A stretch of 10,984 nucleotides of DNA from JAFMKE01 sp047621945 (GTDB taxonomy: Bacteria; Bacteroidota; Bacteroidia; Chitinophagales; UBA8649): the NCBI GenBank assembly GCA_047621945.1, contig JBLHMK010000092.1, positions 1-10,984 of the forward strand, written 5' to 3'. The translations under genes were made by a program, and so were the position numbers. Below the pieces are notes generated by a model. That model was given only the letters and a program-made list of their open reading frames with translations, made no database searches and had not been told where the DNA came from. Below, in pieces: positions 1-5,974 of this stretch; positions within the stretch are counted from its first letter, which is position 1, and each line of letters starts with the position of its first letter.

Positions 1-778
1 ATCCGCTATGATTTCTTATATTGATAACTTGCCCGTTTTCAAGGTAGAGGTATTGACCTTTAATTCCCTTTAAGACACTTTCAATAATAGGCACCTTATC
101 CAGCTTTACACTTTTCACCTTTTCTGGGTATTCCGCGACAGGGAATTTGATTTTAATAACTTCATCATCATCAGCGATGTAATCATAGTATTCTTCATCT
201 AAGAAATGCTGTATCGCTTCTTCTTTGGCCTCCAAAATATCTAGTGGACTTTGCTCGTTTTTGAGCATACGCTGCCAATTGGTTTTATCCGTAAAAAACT
301 CTTTGAGTTGAACCTCAATTGCCCCAGCTAACTGGCGATACGGCACTTCAGCTAATATGATAGCTTCACTTGCTCCTTGATCGATCCAACGAGTAGGCAC
401 TTGTGTTTTTCGAGTCACCCCAATTTTAATTGCTGAAGATTTAGCCAAGTAAACAATGTGCTCTTGGTTGTGATGTTTATCCTCCCACTCCACGTCTCTA
501 CCTTTCCCTAAGTGAGCTTCACAAAGTTCAGGATTGATGATGCACGGCGAAGCTTGAGGGGCATTCATAAAGCAGTTATAACAAGCCCCATTTCCAAAAG
601 ATTTTTTCGTCTTCTTTCCACAGATCATACAATTGATTACCCCTTCAAAGCTCAATTCAATTTCTTGTCCAATTAAAGGATTCATATGCAACATACCACC
701 ATCATAAGGTAAATAGTATTGCACTTCATCTTCTAAGGATGTAGGCATTTTTGTTAAGTGGGTAATAATTGAGCTCAT
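1..778 (-). CDS. DUF2797 zinc-cluster protein (3' end cut by window edge)
   Basis: The reading frame starts with ATG at 778-776 and stays open for 259 codons to the window edge, so only the C-terminus is missing. Residues 50-69 hold a CxxC...CxxC cluster (C50, C53, C66, C69; motif CMICGKKTKKSFGNGACYNC) with C79 and C86 further on, which suggests a bound zinc. Residues 108-160 contain IVYL, IKIGVTR, PTRWIDQGA and AIEVQLKE, the signature I associate with DUF2797. This block resembles the layout of GIY-YIG nuclease domains (Y110, KIG118-120, R130, E155), but that is my inference. The C-terminal third is acidic. The gene lies 12 bases after the cvfB stop and is probably its co-transcribed partner. 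Its function is unknown; a nucleic-acid role is plausible given the zinc cluster and the neighbour. Confidence 0.85.
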   Translation of the reverse strand, partial: MSSIITHLTKMPTSLEDEVQYYLPYDGGMLHMNPLIGQEIELSFEGVINCMICGKKTKKSFGNGACYNCFMNAPQASPCIINPELCEAHLGKGRDVEWEDKHHNQEHIVYLAKSSAIKIGVTRKTQVPTRWIDQGASEAIILAEVPYRQLAGAIEVQLKEFFTDKTNWQRMLKNEQSPLDILEAKEEAIQHFLDEEYYDYIADDDEVIKIKFPVAEYPEKVKSVKLDKVPIIESVLKGIKGQYLYLENGQVINIRNHSG

Positions 779-790
779 AATTGTATAGAC

Positions 791-1633
791 TTATTCAGTT
801 TCGGTAGCAGCAAGTTTGATACCGTCGTCTGCTAATTCAATCAATTTATTCTTATACAAGTTCCCAATGGCTCGTTTAAATGCCTTCTTACTCATTTGTA
901 AATTCTCTTGTACTTCTTTAGCATCGCTCTTGTCGTGAAAGGCTAAGAACCCTCCATTTTTTCTTAAGATGCCCAATATTTTTTCAGCATGGTCTTCCAA
1001 GGCAGCTAAGCCTGGCTTTTCAAACAATAAATCTAGCTTTCCATCACTTCTAACTTGCTTGACGTAGGCTTTCATGTGCATTCCCGTTCCTACTTCTTGG
1101 AAATTCTCATTCTTGTATGCCAATCCCATGAATTGACAATTAACAATGCAATTATAACCTAAAGGGGATTCCCCCAAAACCATAATATCCACTTCATCTA
1201 AATCTTTCAAGTCGCCAGTATTTTTGCTAATGAATTTTTGCCACTTCGCACTTCCTACTAATCGATTTGTTTTTTCATCTAAATGCATGTGCACCAGGTG
1301 AAATTCACCTTCTTGCATTTTCGCTTTTTGCTCTTGAAAAGGAACTAACAATTGCTTATCAATATTCCAATTCATAAAAGCCCCTACTGGCGTTACATAT
1401 CCTACTTCTAAGAATGCAAAATCATTCAATACAATTTCAGGTATCTGCGTGGTCGCTACTGGTCGCTCATCGCTATCCAAATAAACAAAAACCTTGACAA
1501 CATCGTCTACCTTAAACTCAGGCATTACGAACTTATTTGGAAGCAAAATATCCTCATCTGCTTCATTTCCCAAGTATAGACCCACACTAGTTTCTCGTAG
1601 TACGGTTAATTCATGATATTTACCTATTTCCAT
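791..1633 (-). CDS. cvfB: CvfB-family S1 RNA-binding protein (YitL-like)
   Basis: The 280-residue protein has the length and layout of CvfB. Residues 1-63 and 66-134 form two S1-like OB folds, with family-typical stretches such as VGLYLGNEADEDILLPNKFV, VGAFMNWNIDKQLLVPFQEQ and NRLVGSAKWQKF. A third S1-like segment spans roughly 150-205 (YVKQVRSDGKLDLLFEKPG). A winged helix at about 213-275 (LAFHDKSDAKEVQENLQMSK, then FKRAIGNLYKNKLI) ends the protein. Known members bind RNA in the cytoplasm and affect expression of other genes; the targets here cannot be read from sequence. The start is ATG at 1633-1631, 9 bases after the aroF stop, with an AAGAAG stretch just upstream as a possible ribosome site. 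This spacing suggests translation from a shared message with aroF. The family call is firm; the physiological role is not. Confidence 0.92.
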   Translation of the reverse strand: MEIGKYHELTVLRETSVGLYLGNEADEDILLPNKFVMPEFKVDDVVKVFVYLDSDERPVATTQIPEIVLNDFAFLEVGYVTPVGAFMNWNIDKQLLVPFQEQKAKMQEGEFHLVHMHLDEKTNRLVGSAKWQKFISKNTGDLKDLDEVDIMVLGESPLGYNCIVNCQFMGLAYKNENFQEVGTGMHMKAYVKQVRSDGKLDLLFEKPGLAALEDHAEKILGILRKNGGFLAFHDKSDAKEVQENLQMSKKAFKRAIGNLYKNKLIELADDGIKLAATETE

Positions 1634-1642
1634 AATTCTTCT

Positions 1643-2638
1643 TTATACTAAATTTCTACCTACAGCTTGAGCAATAGGTTTTAAACTAGCCATTAATTCT
1701 TCATATTGATTAAAATCTAGCTGCTGAGCAGCATCACTCCAGGCTTCTTTAGGTGTAGGATGCGATTCGATTAACAAGCCTTCTATACCCATTGCCACAC
1801 ATGCTCTGGCCAAATCTGCAACGCCATAAGCATACCCCATGGCGTGACTAGGATCTAGTATGATGGGTAAGTTTGTTTTCTCTTTCAAGAAAGCCACTCC
1901 ACATAAATCTAAAGTAAAACGCGTATTCGTTTCAAATGTACGAATACCCCTTTCACATAAAATTACTTCGTCATTTCCTCCAGAAAGAATGAACTCAGCC
2001 GCTTGCACAAATTCTTGTAAAGTAGAACCGAAGCCTCTTTTCAAAAGTATGGGCTTACGCGCTTTGCCACATCGACGAAGGATTCCTTGGTCATACATTG
2101 CTTTAGCGCCGATTTGTACGATATCAGTATATTCAATAACTTCTTCAATATGGCTTGCATCTCTAACTTCAGTAATGATATGTAAACCATATTTCTCTCT
2201 CATTTTAGCTAGTAATTTCAAGCCTTCCAAACCTAAGCCTTGGAAACTGTAGGGAGAAGTTCTTGGCTTGTAACATCCTGCTCGCAAAACTTTCACCCCT
2301 TGCTTCACACAAAATTGAGCGGCTTTCTCAATTTGTTCAGGTGTTTCTACACTACAAGGTCCAGTAATCATCACGGTAGAGTTATTTCCGCCACCAATCT
2401 CAAAGTTTGAGAACTTAATGGGCCTCGTTTCTTCTTGATAAGCTTTGCTTGCCAATTGAATATCATTGGGAACAGCCACTGCTTTGCTCACCTTAGCGTT
2501 CAAATGAGCAGGTAGCACTTGTAACTTAGAAGGCGTTACTAATACTATTTCTTCCCTTTCGATTAAAATGGCTTTTAACTCATCAGCTATCATTTTAGCC
2601 TCTGGTAATGCAATGCCTTTATTTAAATGTACAATCAT
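1643..2638 (-). CDS. aroF: 3-deoxy-7-phosphoheptulonate (DAHP) synthase, type I-beta
   Basis: This enzyme condenses phosphoenolpyruvate with erythrose-4-phosphate, the first step of the shikimate pathway to aromatic amino acids. Residues 1-80 look like the ferredoxin-like N-terminal domain of the beta-type enzymes (MIVHLNKG...), which in relatives takes part in feedback control. The barrel carries the expected motifs: GPCSVE at 93-98, KPRTSPYSFQGLG at 124-136, LLKRGF at 198-203, CERGIRTFE at 228-236, DPSHA at 262-266, ESHP at 291-294 and SDAAQQL at 301-307. The predicted metal ligands C95, H265, E291 and D302 are all present. No chorismate mutase domain is fused, unlike some Bacteroidota versions. 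ATG at 2638-2636 follows the epimerase/CBS gene by 24 bases, with an A-rich leader. KDO-8-phosphate synthase belongs to the same fold family, but the KPRTSPYSFQGLG and CERGIRTFE motifs together with the N-terminal domain favour DAHP synthase. Confidence 0.95.
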   Translation of the reverse strand: MIVHLNKGIALPEAKMIADELKAILIEREEIVLVTPSKLQVLPAHLNAKVSKAVAVPNDIQLASKAYQEETRPIKFSNFEIGGGNNSTVMITGPCSVETPEQIEKAAQFCVKQGVKVLRAGCYKPRTSPYSFQGLGLEGLKLLAKMREKYGLHIITEVRDASHIEEVIEYTDIVQIGAKAMYDQGILRRCGKARKPILLKRGFGSTLQEFVQAAEFILSGGNDEVILCERGIRTFETNTRFTLDLCGVAFLKEKTNLPIILDPSHAMGYAYGVADLARACVAMGIEGLLIESHPTPKEAWSDAAQQLDFNQYEELMASLKPIAQAVGRNLV

Positions 2639-2662
2639 AATTATTTCTTTTCAAGACGGGAA

Positions 2663-3673
2663 TTACCCCTCTCCTTTTATTAACTCATTAAAAGTGATGA
2701 CCCCTTTCAAGTTCTTTTCTTCATCAACTACTGGTAAAAACAAAATAGGAAAATTAGTTGCTTTGATTAAGGAAATCATCTCATAAGTACTCTCCTGATT
2801 TGAAATTGTAATTGGCGTGCTATTAATCATATCCTCTACTTGCAATTGATTTAAATTATCAATGTTTTTAAGTATTCCTTTTCTTAAGTCTGCATTACTG
2901 CAAATACCTACTAGTTTGCCTTGCTCTTCTAGCAATACAAATCCCATCCCAAAATCATCCATGGTTTGGATTAGTTCTTTTACAGAACATGAATGCTTGT
3001 TAATAAGAGGCAATGAGGCTTTATCAAGCATAAAATCTTCAACTAAGAACGAAGACCCCTTCTGATGAAAACGCAAATCAGCTAAGGCCAATGCAATGTT
3101 GTCGTGGTTAACTAAAAACGAACCGGAAACCGCTTGACTTACTCCTAACAAACGAAGTACAAAAGATACTTCTGCATTGATTCCTCCATCTACAAAAATG
3201 GGTAGCTTAGGATATTGTTTTTTACATTGCCTGATACGCTCAAAGCTCGACTTTTGGAATGTCCCTCCTGACTTTCCAGGCGTGGTGGTCATTAATAAAA
3301 TGTAATCGATGTCTTGCGTGTACTCAGCTAGGCTTGCAAGTGAAGTATCATTCACTATAGCCAGACCGAACTTGTAAGTTCTGTTTTTCGGAACGCTGAG
3401 CTCTCCTTTTAAATTCTCTAATTGTAAGGTGAGCTGCTTAACGTTTAAATCATCCGCTAGTTGAAAGAAGGTTTCACTCGATGCGCCAATAGCGTGTAAA
3501 TCAATGGGGGTATCCGAAATACCTTGGATCGCCAAAATATCCTTGCGAACTTTTTGTTCTTGTCCTTCGAAACAATCTATATGAAAGTAATCCAATTGTA
3601 GCGCATCTAATTCATGCACTAGGGAAGGAAGATCTTGAAGATTGGTGGAATATAATGAAGCTGCAATTTTCAC
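2663..3673 (-). CDS. Ribulose-phosphate 3-epimerase-like barrel fused to two CBS domains
   Basis: The protein has 336 residues; ordinary Rpe has about 215-230. Residues 1-205 match the Rpe barrel. The family's catalytic and metal residues appear in order: S6 (IAASL), H31 and D33 (FHIDCFEG), H60 (IDLHAIG), a phosphate-loop-like TTTPGKSGGTFQ at 129-140, and D162 in FVDGGIN. The GSF motif at 184-186 could be the second phosphate site. Residues 209-336 form a CBS pair: VEDFMLDKASLPLI, GKLVGICSNADLRKGI, VEDMINSTPITI, LPVVDEEKNLKGVI. This pair most resembles the C-terminal CBS module of KdsD/KpsF arabinose-5-phosphate isomerases. The likely reaction is D-ribulose-5-phosphate to D-xylulose-5-phosphate in the cytoplasm, with CBS ligand control; a different ketose-phosphate substrate cannot be excluded. 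The start is GTG at 3673-3671: the frame is blocked upstream by a TAG at 3703-3701, and beta-strand 1 begins at once. It leads the aroF-cvfB-DUF2797 operon. Confidence 0.82.
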   Translation of the reverse strand: MKIAASLYSTNLQDLPSLVHELDALQLDYFHIDCFEGQEQKVRKDILAIQGISDTPIDLHAIGASSETFFQLADDLNVKQLTLQLENLKGELSVPKNRTYKFGLAIVNDTSLASLAEYTQDIDYILLMTTTPGKSGGTFQKSSFERIRQCKKQYPKLPIFVDGGINAEVSFVLRLLGVSQAVSGSFLVNHDNIALALADLRFHQKGSSFLVEDFMLDKASLPLINKHSCSVKELIQTMDDFGMGFVLLEEQGKLVGICSNADLRKGILKNIDNLNQLQVEDMINSTPITISNQESTYEMISLIKATNFPILFLPVVDEEKNLKGVITFNELIKGEG

Positions 3674-3677
3674 GGTG

Positions 3678-3685
3678 CAAAATTA
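3678..3685 (-). promoter_or_regulatory. Minus-7 promoter box TAATTTTG for the epimerase/aroF operon
   Basis: Read on the minus strand, TAATTTTG fits the Bacteroidota TAnnTTTG box exactly. It ends 4 bases before the GTG start codon at 3673, so transcription would begin on or within a few bases of that codon, giving a leaderless or nearly leaderless message. The nearest TTG that could serve as the minus-33 box is 26 bases upstream of the box, longer than the usual 17-23. Confidence 0.5.
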
Positions 3686-3717
3686 CAATAAGTTTTAGAC
3701 TATATGGGAGTCAAAAA

Positions 3718-3758
3718 AGAGATTGCCGCCTCCATCGTTCCTCTCTCCTCGCAATGAC
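3718..3758. repeat. Dispersed palindromic repeat, copy 1
   Basis: The copy begins AGAGATTGCC and ends TCGCAATGAC. The ends are inverted repeats (ATTGC at 3722-3726 pairs with GCAAT at 3751-3755). I recognise this terminal motif from palindromic elements scattered between genes in many bacteria. The inner arms have decayed here. Instead, CGCCTCCA at 3727-3734 can pair with TGGAGGTG at 3763-3770 beyond the element (one G-T pair). The flanking TTGCAACGAGCCGCTACGAC may be a further remnant. No coding function is likely. Confidence 0.6.
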
Positions 3759-3824
3759 CGTGTGGAGGTGTTGCAACGAGCCGCTACGACCTGTGAGTTC
3801 AAATCAATTAGTGCTTCAATTCAA

Positions 3825-3869
3825 AGAGATTGCCTCGCAAGCCTCATGCTTCGGCTTACTCGCAATGAC
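3825..3869. repeat. Dispersed palindromic repeat, copy 2
   Basis: This is the better-preserved copy, in the same orientation as the one about 107 bases away. It opens AGAGATTGCC and closes CGCAATGAC. It can fold into a hairpin: ATTGC at 3829-3833 pairs with GCAAT at 3862-3866, and AAGCC at 3839-3843 pairs with GGCTT at 3853-3857, around a loop holding TCATGCTTC. It lies 14 bases beyond the folP stop, so it would be in the 3' end of the folP transcript. There is no T tract on either strand, so it is not a standard intrinsic terminator. Confidence 0.7.
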
Positions 3870-3883
3870 AGACTGGAATTAAA

Positions 3884-4741
3884 TTACAAACCTGCTTGAG
3901 AAAGCTCCCAAAGCTGGATGGCTTGTTTAGCTTCTTTGACATCATGCACTCTTAAGAGTTGTGCTCCATTTTGAAGCGCAATCATGTGGGCGGCAGTTGT
4001 AGCATTAAGGCTTTCCTGAGGAGTTAAGCCCAAGGGTTTATAGAGCATTGATTTTCTTGAAAGCCCAAGCAAAATAGGATATTTAAATGCCCTATTTAAC
4101 AAAGGAAGACCTGCTAGCAACTCATAATTCTGCTCAATGGTTTTTCCAAAACCAAAACCTGGATCAATAATAATATCATGAACCCCAGCGTCTTCTAATT
4201 GCTTAACTTTTAAAGAAAGCTCCTTTACCACGTCTAAGACTACATCTTCATACTGAGGATTGAGCTGCATAGTTTGTGGAGTTCCTTGAATATGCGACAA
4301 AATATATGGGCATTTCAACTGGGCAACGGTTTCAAACATTTGCGCATCTATACTACCACCACTTATATCATTGACAATATGCGCCCCTAATTTGAGCGCT
4401 TCTTTGGCTACTTCCGACCTGAAGGTATCTATAGAAATAATTACATCCTTAAAACTAAGACCTAACTTTTCTATTAAAGGCAGCACTCGATCCATTTCCT
4501 CTTGTTGACTCACCTCTTTAGCGTCTGGCCGAGTAGAAACTCCACCAACATCAATGATGTCTGCCCCTTCTGCTAGCATTTTTGCCGCATGTTCAACTGC
4601 ATAATTTAACTGCTTAAATTGACCGCCATCGTAGAAAGAATCGGGTGTAGCATTCAATATCCCCATGACCATCACGTGCTCAATTGTGATTAATCGACCA
4701 TTACAGTTTATAGAAAAAGAAGGATTTGTCAAATTTCCCAA
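3884..4741 (-). CDS. folP: Dihydropteroate synthase
   Basis: FolP joins p-aminobenzoate to 6-hydroxymethyl-dihydropterin pyrophosphate in folate synthesis, in the cytoplasm; it is the sulfonamide target. The 285 residues fit the family. Motifs in order: MGILNATPDSFYDGG at 26-40, DVGGVSTRP at 64-72, ISIDT at 102-106, VNDISGG at 123-129, GTPQTMQ at 153-159, DPGFGFGK at 193-200, GLSRKS at 226-231 and RVHDV at 264-268. Two sites differ slightly from the usual form: SHIQGTP where MHMxGTP is common, and STRPDA where STRPGA is common. There is no ATG ahead of the core motif. TTG at 4741-4739 is taken as the start because relatives carry a short stretch like SINCNGRLITI before MGILN; TTG at 4732 is an alternative. 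The gene is divergent from the DUF1599 gene and is separated from the downstream epimerase gene by repeats. Confidence 0.95.
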   Translation of the reverse strand: MGNLTNPSFSINCNGRLITIEHVMVMGILNATPDSFYDGGQFKQLNYAVEHAAKMLAEGADIIDVGGVSTRPDAKEVSQQEEMDRVLPLIEKLGLSFKDVIISIDTFRSEVAKEALKLGAHIVNDISGGSIDAQMFETVAQLKCPYILSHIQGTPQTMQLNPQYEDVVLDVVKELSLKVKQLEDAGVHDIIIDPGFGFGKTIEQNYELLAGLPLLNRAFKYPILLGLSRKSMLYKPLGLTPQESLNATTAAHMIALQNGAQLLRVHDVKEAKQAIQLWELSQAGL

Positions 4742-4759
4742 GTTTTAGATTTATTTTTG
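4725..4759 (+). promoter_or_regulatory. Promoter for the DUF1599 gene
   Basis: TTTG at 4725-4728 and TATTTTTG at 4752-4759 form a minus-33/minus-7 pair with a 23-base spacer, fitting the Bacteroidota TTG-N(17-23)-TAnnTTTG pattern. The upstream box lies inside the 5' end of folP. A start site near 4763-4766 would leave a leader of about 10-13 bases before the TTG codon at 4776. Confidence 0.5.
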
Positions 4760-4761
4760 CG

Positions 4762-4769
4762 TAAAGTTA
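4762..4769 (-). promoter_or_regulatory. Possible folP minus-7 box
   Basis: On the minus strand TAACTTTA matches TAnnTTTG at all fixed positions but the last. It lies 20 bases ahead of the proposed TTG start of folP, in the 34-base divergent spacer next to the opposing promoter. No well-spaced minus-33 TTG is seen, so support is weak. Confidence 0.3.
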
Positions 4770-4775
4770 AGCATT

Positions 4776-5342
4776 TTGAGTAGCAATAAAACATCTAAGC
4801 AATACGATAAGGCCATTGAAAAATGTCGTAATATCTTCAATTTAAAAGTGAAAGATTATGGAACCTCGTGGCGCATCATGCGTTTATCGAGTTTGACGGA
4901 TCAGATCTTTATAAAAGCGAATCGAATTCGCACCATTGAAGATGGCGTGGTTCAAAAAGTAGATGAGGGTATCGAACCTGAGTTTATAGGATTAGTTAAC
5001 TACTGCATCATTGCTTTGATTCAATTAGAACTTGGAGTAAGCGACGAGCTTGAATTAGCCCTTGAGCATGCCTTGAGTTTATACGACAAGCACATTAAGC
5101 AAACGAAAGAACTTATGTTAGCCAAAAACAATGACTATGGCGAGGCATGGCGAGACATGCATATTAGTTCTTATACTGATCTTATCTTAATGAAAATCAA
5201 TCGAATCAAACAGATTGAAGGGAATGGTGGCAGCACCTTGATTTCTGAAGGTAATGATTCGCATTATACAGACATCACAAACTATGCAGTATTTGCTTTA
5301 ATAAAGTTGGATGAAGCGGATTCTACTTCGTTACCTGAGTAG
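4776..5342 (+). CDS. DUF1599 (Nmad1) domain protein with internal duplication
   Basis: The 188-residue helical protein matches DUF1599, also named nucleotide modification associated domain 1. It contains two copies of the same unit. Residues 27-55 read DYGTSWRIMRLSSLTDQIFI then KANRIRTIE; residues 120-148 read YGEAWRDMHISSYTDLILMK then INRIKQIE. Each is followed by an EF/YTD-x-x-NY segment (VNYCIIALIQLE at 74-85, TNYAVFALIKLDE at 168-180). No signal peptide is present, so it is cytoplasmic. The biochemical role is not established; the domain name comes from its linkage with DNA-base-modifying genes elsewhere. The start is TTG at 4776: a TAG lies in frame at 4746 and there is no ATG before residue 35. 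Relatives begin similarly close to the KxxDYG unit. It is divergent from folP and its last 20 bases overlap the opposing kinase gene. Confidence 0.88.
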   Translation: MSSNKTSKQYDKAIEKCRNIFNLKVKDYGTSWRIMRLSSLTDQIFIKANRIRTIEDGVVQKVDEGIEPEFIGLVNYCIIALIQLELGVSDELELALEHALSLYDKHIKQTKELMLAKNNDYGEAWRDMHISSYTDLILMKINRIKQIEGNGGSTLISEGNDSHYTDITNYAVFALIKLDEADSTSLPE

Positions 5343-5898
5343 AAATATTCAATTGCTTTTCTAAGGATTTACGCACTCTTTTGTAGAACATATCAATAGT
5401 AGCATTGTTTCTAAATCGTTGACTAGCTAGACGCACACAAGCTGCAATGTTTTGCATATGTGGTTCATCATTACTCATTTCTCTCTGCTCTTCAGCCATA
5501 AAAGTATTGAAATCAACTCTATCAGTTGCAGACTTTCTTATTTGCACTCTTTCATAACGTAAATTAGGATCAGCATCTACAGCGAATAAATGAAAATCAG
5601 CATGCTCTTTTAAGAATTCAACTTCACCAGGAGTTCGAATACTTTCTATTACAGCATTCCCTCCTGCTTCCTTTGCTTTATTAAACAACTGCTCAATAAT
5701 ATATGCGGGGTGATTTTCTTCTCTCAAAGCATTTGCCAAATTTGTCATGGACGTTCTATTCAATTCAATTCCTTCCTCATCTAACTTTTCAGTTAAGTAT
5801 TGACGAACAGAATAATGTTTGAATCCGTATTCATTCTTTAGCAATTCCATTAAGGTATCTTTGCCTGACCCAATCGTCCCAGTAATTCCAATTATCAT
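5323..5898 (-). CDS. P-loop kinase, deoxynucleotide monophosphate kinase-like
   Basis: A Walker A motif, GTIGSGKDT, sits at residues 7-15, straight after an IIGI strand. VIESIRTPGEVEFLK at 83-97 is the substrate-side strand and arginine typical of this group, FAVDADPNLRYERVQIR at 105-121 leads into a lid-like basic stretch, and DFNTFMAEEQRE at 129-140 follows. The C-terminal pattern (MQNIAACVRLAS, then a DMFYKRV ending) recalls the kinase-like domain fused in front of dCMP deaminases, and phage deoxynucleotide kinases. No deaminase domain is attached here, and the 191 residues are a complete stand-alone domain. Phosphorylation of a nucleotide or similar small molecule is inferred; dephospho-CoA kinase-like or adenylate-kinase-like annotation is also possible. 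ATG at 5898-5896 fits the first beta-strand. Its stop lies inside the DUF1599 gene on the other strand. Confidence 0.78.
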   Translation of the reverse strand: MIIGITGTIGSGKDTLMELLKNEYGFKHYSVRQYLTEKLDEEGIELNRTSMTNLANALREENHPAYIIEQLFNKAKEAGGNAVIESIRTPGEVEFLKEHADFHLFAVDADPNLRYERVQIRKSATDRVDFNTFMAEEQREMSNDEPHMQNIAACVRLASQRFRNNATIDMFYKRVRKSLEKQLNISTQVTK

Positions 5899-5902
5899 TC
5901 GG

Positions 5903-5938
5903 TTTGCTTTAATTTGCCCACAAAGTTAATGATATTTG
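5903..5938 (+). promoter_or_regulatory. Possible promoter for the LEA-like gene pair
   Basis: GATATTTG at 5931-5938 matches TAnnTTTG except at the first base, with TTTG at 5903-5906 located 24 bases upstream. It overlaps the opposing kinase promoter and would give a leader of about 30 bases before the ATG at 5975. The support is weak. Confidence 0.25.
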
Positions 5939-5954
5939 GTCTTATTTTATCCAA
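5921..5954 (-). promoter_or_regulatory. Promoter for the P-loop kinase gene
   Basis: On the minus strand TTG (5954-5952) and TAACTTTG (5928-5921) are separated by 23 bases and match TTG-N(17-23)-TAnnTTTG. The box ends about 22 bases before the ATG at 5898. Confidence 0.55.
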
Positions 5955-5974
5955 GTTAATTTCACTTTTCTATC

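Noticed and set aside
1860..2252. Plus-strand open frame of 130 codons
   Set aside because: It is antisense to the aroF barrel motifs, its protein is basic and low in family-like pattern, and the minus-strand gene is certain.
1643..2638. KDO-8-phosphate synthase instead of DAHP synthase
   Set aside because: The N-terminal domain plus the KPRTSPYSFQGLG and CERGIRTFE motifs favour beta-type DAHP synthase.
3825..3869. Repeat copy 2 as a Rho-independent terminator for folP
   Set aside because: The hairpin is clear, but no T tract follows on the minus strand.
3718..3869. CRISPR array
   Set aside because: There are only two imperfect copies, palindromic and of different internal sequence, with no regular spacer and no cas gene.
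3655..3882. Plus-strand open frame of 75 codons across the spacer
   Set aside because: It is made almost entirely of the two palindromic repeats and has no recognisable protein features.
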